Assembly (NCBI GenBank): GCA_965211995.1 | Contig: OZ243040.1 | Span: forward strand, 868,001-932,000 | Source of the DNA: CAYFZO01 sp965211995 | Lineage (GTDB): Bacteria; Pseudomonadota; Gammaproteobacteria; Poriferisulfidales; Oxydemutatoraceae | DNA: 64,000 nucleotides | Direction: 5' to 3' | Shown here: positions 31,102 through 39,288 of the stretch, in pieces | Layout of the letters: every line of letters begins with the position of its first letter | Numbering within the stretch: the stretch's first letter is position 1 | Notes under the pieces: model-generated | The model's input: only the letters and a program-made list of their open reading frames with translations | Told to the model about the DNA's origin: nothing | The model's database searches: none | Made by a program: the position numbers and the translations under genes

Positions 31102-31273
31102 ATTCTTCCTGGGAGATCCGCCGCGCCTCGTCTTCGAGCATCACCGGCACCTCGTCGCGCACCGGGTACGCGAGCCGCGCCGACAGCGAGATCAACTCCT
31201 TGCGATCGCGGTCGTAGATCAGCGGCCCCTTGGTGACCGGGCAGACCAGAATATCGAGCAGTTCTTCGTTCAT
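31076..31273 (-). CDS. Trm112/YcaR family small protein
   Basis: The 65-residue protein MNEELLDILVCPVTKGPL.. is a Trm112-type (UPF0434) protein. In E. coli YcaR sits at the same operon position; relatives in other organisms activate methyltransferases. Only one Cys of the usual zinc-binding pairs is seen (CPVTKGPL), as in many bacterial members. ATG 31273 follows the lpxK stop by one base. Its function in this operon is not established. Confidence 0.88.
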   Translation of the reverse strand: MNEELLDILVCPVTKGPLIYDRDRKELISLSARLAYPVRDEVPVMLEDEARRISQEEYERYDRQR

Positions 31274-31274
31274 T

Positions 31275-32321
31275 TCAAGTGATCTTAAGCGTATCCGGGC
31301 GAACTGCCGCGGCGGTTTGCGCCAGGCGTTGATCCAGCGCCTGCCAAAACGCCGCCTCCGGCACCGCCTCCACTTGCAGACTCCATACGTCGCCGCCGGC
31401 AAGGTGGCGGCATTTTACAGCATCCTTTTCGGTGACAACGACCGGCGCATCCGGCTCAAAGCAAATATCCCGCGCGCGGTAACGGTGATGATCGGGGTAG
31501 GCGTGCGCGTGCACCGTTACGCCGAGTTTGGCGAGTGCGTCAAAAAACCGCTGCGGCTGCGCGATGCCCGCGCAGGCGTGCACCGCCCGGCCCGCGAAGC
31601 CGTCGGGCGCGAGCCGCTCGCCGGTGGCGAGATTTTCAAACGCGAGCGGCTGTGTCCGCATCGCGAATTGCTTTCCGGGCGCAATCTCGGCGGAATCGTC
31701 GGCGGAATCGTCGGCATTGGCGACGACGACGAGATCCACCGCGGCAAGACGCGAGCGCGGCTCGCGCAGCGGCCCCGCCGGCAGCAGCAGACCGTTGCCG
31801 AAGCGCCTGCGCCCATCCACCACCGCGATCTCAAGGTCACGGTGCAGGCGGTAGTGCTGCAAGCCGTCGTCGCAAATCGCGACGTCCACGTCGGCCTGCT
31901 CGGCGAGACCGGCGACGGCGCGGCGGCGGTCGGGATCAATGACGACCGGACAACCCGTCTTTTGCCGCAGCCACAGCGGCTCGTCGCCGACTTCGTTTGC
32001 ATCGTCGTCCGCCCGCACCCGGCGCGGATACGACCGGCACCGTGCGCCGTAACCCCGGCTTGCGATGCCCGGCTTGCGTCCCCCGTCCCGGAGATGGCGC
32101 GCAATCGCGGCAACCAGCGGCGTCTTGCCGGTGCCGCCGACGGTCAGATTGCCGACGACGATCACCGGCAACGGCGCACGCGCGGGCTTCGCATAGCGAA
32201 AACGGACGCGGCGTGCGGCAACGGCAACGGCGGTCAGGGCCGACAGCGGCAGCAGCCCATAGCGCAACGGATGCGAGCCGTACCAAACCCGCTGCATCAA
32301 AGCAGAACAGGCCGCTTTCAT
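31275..32321 (-). CDS. lpxK: Tetraacyldisaccharide 4'-kinase
   Basis: LpxK phosphorylates the lipid A disaccharide at the 4' position. The 348-residue product has the N-terminal membrane-associated helix, the unusual P-loop VVGNLTVGGTGKTP, ICDDGLQHYRLHRDLEIAVVD and the LPAGPLREP motif. I chose ATG 32321 because it is the last of three identical starts in a 167-bp triplicated segment and the only one in frame with the whole enzyme. Two upstream copies encode N-terminal fragments that end exactly at the next start (ATGA overlaps). Confidence 0.93.
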   Translation of the reverse strand: MKAACSALMQRVWYGSHPLRYGLLPLSALTAVAVAARRVRFRYAKPARAPLPVIVVGNLTVGGTGKTPLVAAIARHLRDGGRKPGIASRGYGARCRSYPRRVRADDDANEVGDEPLWLRQKTGCPVVIDPDRRRAVAGLAEQADVDVAICDDGLQHYRLHRDLEIAVVDGRRRFGNGLLLPAGPLREPRSRLAAVDLVVVANADDSADDSAEIAPGKQFAMRTQPLAFENLATGERLAPDGFAGRAVHACAGIAQPQRFFDALAKLGVTVHAHAYPDHHRYRARDICFEPDAPVVVTEKDAVKCRHLAGGDVWSLQVEAVPEAAFWQALDQRLAQTAAAVRPDTLKIT

Positions 32322-32488
32322 CGGACAACCACCGGCAGCGGCGCACGCGCGGGCTTCGCATAGCGAAAACGGACGCGGCGTGCGGCAACGGCAACGGCGG
32401 TCAGGGCCGACAGCGGCAGCAGCCCATAGCGCAACGGATGCGAGCCGTACCAAACCCGCTGCATCAAAGCAGAACAGGCCGCTTTCAT
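32318..32488 (-). CDS. Mini-ORF: duplicated LpxK N-terminus (copy 2)
   Basis: This 56-residue frame repeats the first 53 or so residues of LpxK (MKAACSALMQRVWYG.. to ..ARAPLPV) and then ends VVR-stop. Its TGA overlaps the true lpxK ATG by 4 nt (32318-32321). It lacks the LpxK P-loop, so it cannot be a kinase; a membrane-helix peptide or a translation relay is possible. Confidence 0.55.
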   Translation of the reverse strand: MKAACSALMQRVWYGSHPLRYGLLPLSALTAVAVAARRVRFRYAKPARAPLPVVVR

Positions 32489-32655
32489 CGGACAACCACC
32501 GGCAACGGCGCACGCGCGGGCTTCGCATAGCGAAAGCGGACGCGGCGCGCGGCAACGGCAACGGCGGTCAGGGCCGACAGCGGCAACAGCCCATAGCGCA
32601 ACGGATGCGAGCCGTACCAAACCCGTTGCATCAAAGCGGAACAGGCCGCTTTCAT
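32485..32655 (-). CDS. Mini-ORF: duplicated LpxK N-terminus (copy 1)
   Basis: This is the same 56-residue product as the next mini-ORF, from the third repeat unit. It starts 10 bases after the msbA stop and its TGA overlaps the ATG of the second mini-ORF (32485-32488). Ribosomes finishing msbA could step through both mini-ORFs to lpxK. Confidence 0.55.
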   Translation of the reverse strand: MKAACSALMQRVWYGSHPLRYGLLPLSALTAVAVAARRVRFRYAKPARAPLPVVVR

Positions 32656-32665
32656 CGGACGCCGC

Positions 32666-34447
32666 TCACCGGTCGATCAGATCGCCTTTGCCGTGTCCGC
32701 GATAGAGGTCGGCATACACGCCGCCGCGCTCGATCAATTGCGCGTGCGTGCCCTGCTCGACGACCCGCCCGCGCTCTAAAACGACGATGCGCTTGATGTT
32801 CTCAATGGTCGAGAAGCGATGGGCGATGATGATCGCCGTGCGGTTTTTCAAAATCTCCGCAAGCGCCGCCTGGACGTAGCGCTCGGAGTCGGCGTCGAGC
32901 GACGAGGTCGCCTCGTCGAAGATCAGGATCGGCGCGTCCTTGAACAGCGCACGGGCGATTGCAAGGCGCTGTTTCTGGCCGTCGGACAGGACGCTGGCGT
33001 TGTTGTACAGCACGGTGTCGAACCCCTGCGGCAGTTGCTCGATGAACTCGAGCGCGTGCGCCCTGCGCGCGGCTACGGTCACTTCGTCGAGGTCGTAGTC
33101 GCCGCCGCAGGCGATGTTCCTCGCGACCGAACTGTTCGAGAGCACCGTGCGCTGGGGGACGTAAGTGATCCGCCGGCGCAGGTCGGCGAGCGCGAGTTCC
33201 GCAACGTCGCGCCCGTCGAGTTCGATCAAGCCCTGCGTCGGCTCGTACAGGCGCGGAATCAACTGCGTGAGGCTCGACTTGCCGGCGCCCGAGCGCCCGA
33301 CCAATGCAACGGTCTCTCCGGGCTTGATCTCAAGGTCAACGTCCGTGAGCGCGGCCTGTTCATCAGTGTTGTAGCGCAAAGACACGTTCTTGAAGCGGAG
33401 ATGACCTTTGCACTCCAACTGATTGACCTTGCGGGTGATTTCCTCCACCGGCTCGTCGAGAAATTGAAAGATGCTCGCGGCGGCGGCCAGCCCGTCCTGC
33501 ATCACCGCGTTCAGCCGGATCAGGTTGCGCAACGGGCGAAACAGCAGCAGCACGGCGGTGATGAACGATACGAAAGTGCCCGGCGATATCGTCGTAGCAA
33601 CCGTCTCCTGCATCGTGATGTAAATGACGGCGGCGAGCCCCAGCCCGGCGAGAAATATGGCGATTGGCGCGTTCAAGGCCCTCACCGCGGCCATGCGCAT
33701 TCTCTCCTTGCGGTTCCGCTCGTTGCTGTTCTCGAAATTTTCGCGCTCGACGCCCTGGCTGCCGAAGATCTTGATCGCGAGATTGGCCTGTATCGCCTGC
33801 TGAATGTCTTCGGTCACGAGACCCATCGTATGCTGGATGCGGTGCGAAACCTTGCGCAGACGCCGCCCGGCGAGCATGGTCAGCCAGGCAATCAGCGGCG
33901 CGGAGACCAGAAACACCAGCGCGAGCAGCCATTCCAGGTAGAACAGCAAGGAGATCAGGCCGACGACGGTCAGCGTGTCCCTGACCAGAAAAGTCAGCGT
34001 CTTGGCGGACACCGACGCGGTTTTCTCAACGTTGAAAGTCAGTTTGGACACCATCGCGCCGTGTGGCGTCACGTCAAAATAAGGCGTCGGCAGGTGCAGC
34101 AGGTGATCGAACATATCGGAGCGCAGTTCCTTGGTGACCCAATTGCCGACGTGCTCCATGTAGTAAACCGACAGAAAACTGCCGGTGCCCCTCAGAAAGA
34201 GCACGAGGATGACCGCGGCGGGGATCAGCCAGGAGTGCATCCGCCATTCGCCGCCATTGATGTTTTCGTCGAGCAGCGGCTTCATCAGCGCCGCAAATCC
34301 CGTGTCGGTCGCCGAATACATGACCATGCCGATGACGGCGAGCAGCAGCGACCTGCGGTGGCGCAAGGCGTAGGTCAGCAGCCGCCCGTAAATCCCGGAC
34401 GCAAACAGTTCGTTCAGTGTGATTTTTTTCGGCATGAAAAGCCGCAT
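32666..34447 (-). CDS. msbA: Lipid A export ATP-binding/permease protein
   Basis: MsbA flips lipid A-core across the inner membrane. The 593-residue half-transporter has an N-terminal six-helix membrane domain (LLLAVIGMVMYSATDTGFAALMKPLLDE is characteristic). The ATPase has Walker A GRSGAGKSS, Walker B ILIFDEATSSLD and the H-loop IIAHR. The signature is LSDGQ in place of the usual LSGGQ. An in-frame ATG at 34435 is an alternative start. comEC is 19 bp upstream and the lpxK mini-ORFs follow. Confidence 0.95.
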   Translation of the reverse strand: MRLFMPKKITLNELFASGIYGRLLTYALRHRRSLLLAVIGMVMYSATDTGFAALMKPLLDENINGGEWRMHSWLIPAAVILVLFLRGTGSFLSVYYMEHVGNWVTKELRSDMFDHLLHLPTPYFDVTPHGAMVSKLTFNVEKTASVSAKTLTFLVRDTLTVVGLISLLFYLEWLLALVFLVSAPLIAWLTMLAGRRLRKVSHRIQHTMGLVTEDIQQAIQANLAIKIFGSQGVERENFENSNERNRKERMRMAAVRALNAPIAIFLAGLGLAAVIYITMQETVATTISPGTFVSFITAVLLLFRPLRNLIRLNAVMQDGLAAAASIFQFLDEPVEEITRKVNQLECKGHLRFKNVSLRYNTDEQAALTDVDLEIKPGETVALVGRSGAGKSSLTQLIPRLYEPTQGLIELDGRDVAELALADLRRRITYVPQRTVLSNSSVARNIACGGDYDLDEVTVAARRAHALEFIEQLPQGFDTVLYNNASVLSDGQKQRLAIARALFKDAPILIFDEATSSLDADSERYVQAALAEILKNRTAIIIAHRFSTIENIKRIVVLERGRVVEQGTHAQLIERGGVYADLYRGHGKGDLIDR

Positions 34448-34466
34448 TATAAGCGCAGAGGCGGGT

Positions 34467-36761
34467 TTACTTCCCGCAGCGCCGCACCGAATAAGGCGCG
34501 AAATTGATGTGCCAGTACCGCCGCGCGTCGCGCCGGTGCAGATAAGGCTTGACTTCGCGTCCGGGCGCGAAGCGCATCAGCAAAGCGCCGGTTTCAGCCG
34601 TATTGAACACACGCGCGCACGCGTCAAGATACCTTTGCACGACTTTCTCTTGCGGCAGGCCGAAGCGGTTGCGGTAGCCGCTGGTCACGACCGCGACGTC
34701 GGGCTCCACGGCGGATACGAACGCGGCGGTGGATGAGGTCAGGCTGCCGTGGTGCGGGACCAGCGCAACCGACGCGGCGAGGCGTTCGCGCCCGCGCGCG
34801 AGCAACGCGCGCTCGGCCCGCTTTTCGACGTCCGCCGTCAGCAGCAGCGAGTGCTCGCCCGCAGTGACCTTGAGCACGCACGAGGCGTCGTTGCCGACGA
34901 AAGCGTCGGTGCCGCCGGGGTGGATGATTTCGAACAATACGCCGTCCCACGACCACGCCTGCCCGTCGCGGCAGGATTCAAAGCCGCTGCCGTGCGCGGC
35001 CGTATCGCCGCCGAGGCGGCGTCCGGTCTCAAAGCGCCCGGTCACCGCCGCCACGCCGCCGGCGTGATCGTTGTCGCCGTGCGAAACGACCAGCGCGTCG
35101 AGACGCCTGACGCCGCGCCAATGCAAGTACGGAATGACTACCGCCTCGGCGGCGCTGAAACCCGAATGGTACGCGGGACCGGTGTCAAACAACAGCGTGC
35201 GGCGGCGCGTCGCGACCACCACCGACAGCCCCTGCCCCACGTCGAGGAACGCGGCCTCGAACGCGCCTGCGGGCAGGCCGCGCCCGCCGCCGACAGCCAG
35301 CGGCAACAGCAGCACCGCGGCGGCGGCCTTGCGCCGCCACCCGCTCGCGAGCGTCACCGCCGCCACGCCGGCCAGCGCGAATACGTAACTCCACGCGGGC
35401 GGGCGGTGGAACCATTGCAGAAAATCCACTTGCGCGAGCCACGCCGCGCCGCGCCACATCAGACCGAGCAGGAAATCTGCGCACTGCACCAACAAACTGC
35501 ACAATTCGGCGTTGAGCGGCGCGCACAAGACCGCGAGCAGCACACACGGCAGGATCAACAAACTGACGAGAGGCACCGCCGCCAGATTCGCAAGCGGCCC
35601 CGCCAGCGCGCCGTAACCAAAAAACCACAAACCCGCGGGAATGAGCGAAAGCGGCAGCGCAACCTGCAAATGCAGCCACGCGCGCGGCTTCGGCCACGGG
35701 TGCAGACCGAAGTAAAACGCGATAAAGCCGACCGCGACAAACGACAGCCAGAACGAGGCCGTCAAAGTGCTCAACGGATCGTACGCGATGACCGCGACCA
35801 GCGCGAGCGGCAAAGTCCCGGCGAGCGAGACGCGGCGCCTGAGCAGCACGCCGGCGACCACGCAGCCGAGCATGATCAAAGCGCGCTGCGTCGGGATCGT
35901 GAACCCCGCAAGCCAGGCGTAAATGCAGGCCGCGAACCACGCCGGCACCGTCGCGGCGCGCGCCGCGGGACACAGACTCCGCCCCAGCAGGCAGCGTGTC
36001 CATAACAGTCGGCAGATCAAGAAGATAAAGCCGAAAACTAAAGCGATATGCAGACCTGATATCGCGAACAGGTGGCCGATCCCGGTGGTGAACAGCAGCG
36101 TCCTGTGCGCCGGCTCCATCAGCCCCCGCTCGCCGAGCGCAAGCGCGATGACCGCGCCGACGTTGGGCGTCGCGCGCGATTTCAGGCTTTGATAAAGGCG
36201 GTGGCGCAGCACCGGCGGCGACCGCTCGCCGCTGCGGCCGATCAATTCAAAGCGGCGCACGTAGCCGCTTGCACCGATGCGGTGCGAGAACAGATAACGC
36301 TCGTAGTCAAACCCGCCGGGGTTCAGATAGCCGTGCGGGCGCTTGAGCCGCAGCGCTGCGTCGAGCCGGTCGCCCGGACGCAGCGCCGGTCGGGGCCGCT
36401 CGCCTTTCGCAGGGTACAGCGAAAGCCGCAGCCGCCGCGGCAGCGCCGTTTGCGAGTTCTCGACCTCGGCGTCGAACCGCAGCGAGCGCCCCTTGTCGGT
36501 CGGGATGGAAACGATTCGGATGACGGCCTCGACGTCGCGCCCTTCGAGTTCGGAAGACAGCACCGCCGCTTGATGGCCGTTGGCGACGATCAAGGTCCAC
36601 AAAAACCCGGCGGCGGCGGCGCCGACGGCCTTTGCCAGCGCCGACCGCAGGCACAACAACGCGATCAGCGGCGCGAACACGACGCTCCCCCACCCCGGCA
36701 AGTCGGTGAAAAAATGCAGCGCGACGTTGCCGAGCACGAAACCTGCGGCGAAGATCAACAT
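34467..36761 (-). CDS. comEC: DNA internalization protein ComEC/Rec2
   Basis: ComEC forms the inner-membrane channel for single-stranded DNA uptake. The product from ATG 36761 is 764 residues, close to E. coli ComEC (754). Order: N-terminal membrane segments, the ComEC_N OB-like region (LKRPHGYLNPGGFDYERYLFSH), the competence membrane domain (GIGHLFAISGLHIALVFGF) and a C-terminal metallo-beta-lactamase-like domain (VVSHGDNDHAGGV, VALVPHHGSLTSS). The open frame extends 80 codons upstream but that part is low-complexity and unlikely to be coding. It leads the msbA-lpxK-trm112-kdsB operon as ycaI does in E. coli. Confidence 0.92.
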   Translation of the reverse strand: MLIFAAGFVLGNVALHFFTDLPGWGSVVFAPLIALLCLRSALAKAVGAAAAGFLWTLIVANGHQAAVLSSELEGRDVEAVIRIVSIPTDKGRSLRFDAEVENSQTALPRRLRLSLYPAKGERPRPALRPGDRLDAALRLKRPHGYLNPGGFDYERYLFSHRIGASGYVRRFELIGRSGERSPPVLRHRLYQSLKSRATPNVGAVIALALGERGLMEPAHRTLLFTTGIGHLFAISGLHIALVFGFIFLICRLLWTRCLLGRSLCPAARAATVPAWFAACIYAWLAGFTIPTQRALIMLGCVVAGVLLRRRVSLAGTLPLALVAVIAYDPLSTLTASFWLSFVAVGFIAFYFGLHPWPKPRAWLHLQVALPLSLIPAGLWFFGYGALAGPLANLAAVPLVSLLILPCVLLAVLCAPLNAELCSLLVQCADFLLGLMWRGAAWLAQVDFLQWFHRPPAWSYVFALAGVAAVTLASGWRRKAAAAVLLLPLAVGGGRGLPAGAFEAAFLDVGQGLSVVVATRRRTLLFDTGPAYHSGFSAAEAVVIPYLHWRGVRRLDALVVSHGDNDHAGGVAAVTGRFETGRRLGGDTAAHGSGFESCRDGQAWSWDGVLFEIIHPGGTDAFVGNDASCVLKVTAGEHSLLLTADVEKRAERALLARGRERLAASVALVPHHGSLTSSTAAFVSAVEPDVAVVTSGYRNRFGLPQEKVVQRYLDACARVFNTAETGALLMRFAPGREVKPYLHRRDARRYWHINFAPYSVRRCGK

Positions 36762-37185
36762 ACGCCGCAGACTGCCCGATTTCGGCGCCGCCGGACGGCT
36801 CTCCTCTCCGAACGGTGGTATTTTCGGAATAAGCGGCGGCCGCCCCGCCGGATTCAAGCCTGAAGCGCGGCATTGGCCCGTTATCCTTTGGGGCCCGCCC
36901 GTGTTGTCTTCCGTATTTTCCCCCACCGGCCGGGCTGCTGAAAACATCGGCGCACAGGTGCCACGTGAAACCAGACCCGTCTGTGACGCGCTTGACTGCA
37001 CGGGGCGCCGCCCCCAAGCGACTCCCCCTCGGGGGTCGAGCGATTTTCAGCGGCCTGCCCTTCCGCCTTTTACCGCACTCCGAAAGTTGGTCCGGGTGCA
37101 CGAGGCGGGTGAATTAGCCGAGTGAATGAGAGACTAAATCGGGCTATAGTGCCCGCCGCCGCATCATCCCGGATAACTGCACGCG

Positions 37186-37704
37186 ATGGCGAAAAAACTG
37201 ATTCAACGATGGTTGCCGGATCTGCACCGCTACCGCCGCCACCTGCACTTGAACCGGGTGTTCGGCGGCGTCATGAAGCGCGACCACCTGTGGCACGTCA
37301 ACCGGCGCTCGGTGTCGGTCGCGTTCGCCGCCGGGCTGTTTTGCGCGTTCATGCCGGTGCCGGTGCAGATGCTGCTCGCCGCCGGCTGCGCGATCGTGCT
37401 GCGCGGAAACCTGCCGATCGCGATAATCACCGTGTGGGTCACCAACCCATTCACGGTGACGCCAATCTTCTATTTTTGCTACAAGGCCGGTCAGCAGTTG
37501 CTGAGCTTGCTCGGCAAAGCGTTTTACTTTGAGCCGACTTTTGAATGGCTCAACACCGGGTTCTCCGGCGTATGGCAGCCGCTGCTGCTCGGCTGTCTGG
37601 TCGTTGGCTCGCTCGCCGCGATGCTCGGTTACACCACCGTGCGTTTCCTGTGGCGATATCACATCACCTTTCATTGGCTGCGCCGCAGAAAGAATAAAAA
37701 CTAG
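37186..37704 (+). CDS. DUF2062 domain-containing membrane protein
   Basis: The 172-residue protein has a basic N-terminus, then the DUF2062 core (NRRSVSVAFAAGLFCAFMPVPVQMLLAAGCAI, then NLPIAIITVWVTNPFTVTPIF). About four membrane helices precede a basic C-terminal tail. It is transcribed divergently from comEC, as often seen in gammaproteobacteria, and followed by a strong intrinsic terminator. Function is unknown. Confidence 0.9.
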   Translation: MAKKLIQRWLPDLHRYRRHLHLNRVFGGVMKRDHLWHVNRRSVSVAFAAGLFCAFMPVPVQMLLAAGCAIVLRGNLPIAIITVWVTNPFTVTPIFYFCYKAGQQLLSLLGKAFYFEPTFEWLNTGFSGVWQPLLLGCLVVGSLAAMLGYTTVRFLWRYHITFHWLRRRKNKN

Positions 37705-37800
37705 AGGGGCGCCCCCTGGACCTCTACGAGGAAGAGTGAAGAGTGGATCTGACCCGTCGGGGCGGGCGGCCTCGGTCGCCCTGCCCTTGTGAACGCATCA

Positions 37801-37830
37801 GGGGCGGCTTTGGCCGCCCTTTTTTTTTAC
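37801..37830 (+). terminator. Intrinsic terminator downstream of the DUF2062 gene
   Basis: A GC-rich hairpin (GGGCGGC, short TTT loop side, GCCGCCC) is followed directly by nine T residues. It lies about 95 bp after the DUF2062 stop and is oriented for plus-strand transcription. A second GC hairpin without a T-run lies just upstream at about 37760-37787. Confidence 0.85.
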
Positions 37831-37969
37831 CGCGCTGCTCAAGCCGGGCTTGCATCCCCCCCCTCGGCGCGGGGCTAACATTCTCCCCGGTCTGAATCAG
37901 ACGTTACAAGCCAGCCTTGGATTTATCCACGGTGTTGGGTGTGCGGGGTTGACGACCCGCCAAGTACCA

Positions 37970-38149
37970 TCACTCCACGCGCTTCAATTTTCCTTTCAGT
38001 TTTTTCATGATATCGGCCGGGCGCTCATGCAGGGTCTTCAACTCCCAACTACCGCGCCATTGCCTGAAAGCGGCCATATAGTGCACGTTCCCCCGCACGA
38101 TAAACCCCACCACGCCGCCGCGCTGATGATAAAGCGTCCCGTCCGGCAT
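37970..38149 (-). CDS. Possible small basic protein
   Basis: The 59-codon frame from ATG 38149 (a GTG at 38164 is alternative) encodes a peptide with protein-like composition: PDGTLYHQRGGVVGFIVRG, then ELKTLHERPADIMKKLKGK. The basic C-terminus could bind nucleic acid or membrane. I do not recognise a family, no clear ribosome site is visible, and it may not be expressed. Confidence 0.35.
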   Translation of the reverse strand: MPDGTLYHQRGGVVGFIVRGNVHYMAAFRQWRGSWELKTLHERPADIMKKLKGKLKRVE

Positions 38150-38396
38150 TTTCTGAACAAGCACACGCCGCTTTGATCAGAAAGCGACGGCCGCCGCAGG
38201 CGACCGGGGCCTACCCAGCGCCGGCAGGAGCAGCCACGCCGGGACCGTCGCGCCGATGCCGCCGGGCGGGTTGCCGCCGGGTGCCGGCGCGTTGGGTCGT
38301 GATAGCGGCACATTCCACGGTCGTCCCGGCCACGGTCGTCCCGGCGCGCAAGGAACACGCCTGAATGCAAAGGCCGTCCGTTGCGGCAGGACGGTT

Positions 38397-39095
38397 TCAG
38401 TGCCGATCTTCGTGCAAACGGCCGCCGCTGAGATGGATGACGCGGTCGCATTTTTGAGCGAGCGCCTCGTCGTGGGTCACGATCACCAGCGCCGCCTGCG
38501 CCTGGGTTTTGATGTCGAACATTACCTCGATAACTCGCTGCGCGGTATCGCGATCGAGGTTGCCGGTCGGTTCGTCGGCCAGAATGATGCGCGGCGACGA
38601 CACCAGCGCACGGCAGATCGCGACCCGTTGGCGTTCGCCGCCGGACAGTTCGTGCGGCTTATGCAAAGCGCGCGCGGCGAGACCCGCGCGTTCGAGCAGC
38701 GCCGTCGCCCCGCCCCTGACTTCGGCGAGTTTGCGCCCCGTGATCAGCAGCGGCATCGCGACGTTCTCCAGCACCGTGAACTCGGCAAGCAGGTGATGGA
38801 ATTGATAAACGAAGCCGACCTCGCGGTTGCGCCAGCGGCAACGCGCCCGCTCGCTCAGACGGTTGATCGCTTCGCCGCGCACCGTGATCTCGCCGCGGTC
38901 GGGCGCGTCCAGCCCGCCGAGCAGGTGCAGCAAGGTGCTCTTGCCGCTGCCTGAGGCGCCGATGATCGCGAGGTTCTCGCCGGCGCGCAGTGCAAGGTCG
39001 AGACCGTCCAGCACCGCCACCGCGAGAGCGCCTTTGCCGTAATGCTTGCTCACGCCGCAACACTCGATCAGCACTCTGTCCGCCGCCGAACTCAT
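38397..39095 (-). CDS. lolD: Lipoprotein-releasing system ATP-binding protein LolD
   Basis: LolD powers the LolCDE release of lipoproteins from the inner membrane to LolA. The 232-residue ATPase has Walker A GASGSGKST, the LolD-type FVYQFHHLLAEFTVLENV segment, signature LSGGERQRVAICRAL and Walker B IILADEPTGNLD. ATG 39095 begins the conserved MSSAADRVLIECCGVSKHYG. A second copy of this start lies 143 bp upstream, at 39238, in a tandem repeat, separating lolD from lolC by a chimeric mini-ORF. Confidence 0.95.
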   Translation of the reverse strand: MSSAADRVLIECCGVSKHYGKGALAVAVLDGLDLALRAGENLAIIGASGSGKSTLLHLLGGLDAPDRGEITVRGEAINRLSERARCRWRNREVGFVYQFHHLLAEFTVLENVAMPLLITGRKLAEVRGGATALLERAGLAARALHKPHELSGGERQRVAICRALVSSPRIILADEPTGNLDRDTAQRVIEVMFDIKTQAQAALVIVTHDEALAQKCDRVIHLSGGRLHEDRH

Positions 39096-39288
39096 TCGCA
39101 CCTCAACACCTCGGCGGGACGCACCGACGCCGCGCGCCACGCCGGGGCGAGACCGCCCGCCACCGCGAGAGCACCTTTGCCGTAATGCTTGCTCACGCCG
39201 CAACACTTGATCAGCACCCTGTCCGCCGCCGAACTCATTCGTACCTCAACACCTCGGCGGGACGCACCGACGCCGCGCGCCATGCCGG
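39014..39288 (-). repeat. Direct repeat pair (132 bp, 143-bp period) at the lolC-lolD junction
   Basis: Bases 39014-39145 and 39157-39288 match with only a few substitutions, separated by 11 bp. Each copy holds the 3' end of lolC, its stop and the 5' end of lolD. The 143-bp period is 2 modulo 3, exactly what is needed to keep the chimeric frame open. Confidence 0.95.
39092..39238 (-). CDS. Chimeric mini-ORF: LolD N-terminus fused to LolC C-terminus
   Basis: This frame of 48 residues begins like LolD (MSSAADRVLIKCCGVSKHYG) and ends like LolC (AWRAASVRPAEVLRCE). Its ATG overlaps the lolC stop (ATGA 39235-39238) and its TGA overlaps the lolD ATG (39092-39095). It arises from the 143-bp duplication across the junction. 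No ATPase motif is present, so any function would be as a translational bridge or small peptide. Confidence 0.55.
   Translation of the reverse strand: MSSAADRVLIKCCGVSKHYGKGALAVAGGLAPAWRAASVRPAEVLRCE

Larger units (their letters stand above)
32163..32660 (-). repeat. Three-copy 167-bp tandem array at the msbA-lpxK junction
   Basis: Start codons recur at 32321, 32488 and 32655, exactly 167 bp apart, with the units about 98-99% alike. Homology begins at 32163 inside lpxK and ends at 32660, just before the msbA stop. The unit length is 2 modulo 3, which keeps each fragment open to an ATGA overlap. Confidence 0.95.
37705..38396. other. Intergenic region between the DUF2062 gene and lolD
   Basis: Apart from the terminator and one possible short minus-strand gene (37970-38149), I see no supported feature. 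Near 38315-38345 a 14-base motif (CACGGTCGTCCCGG) occurs twice in tandem. GC content is high throughout. Confidence 0.4.

Noticed and set aside
34467..37001. Longer comEC start at 37001
   Set aside because: The extra 80 residues are low-complexity and lack conservation signs; ATG 36761 gives the normal family length and begins at the first membrane helix.
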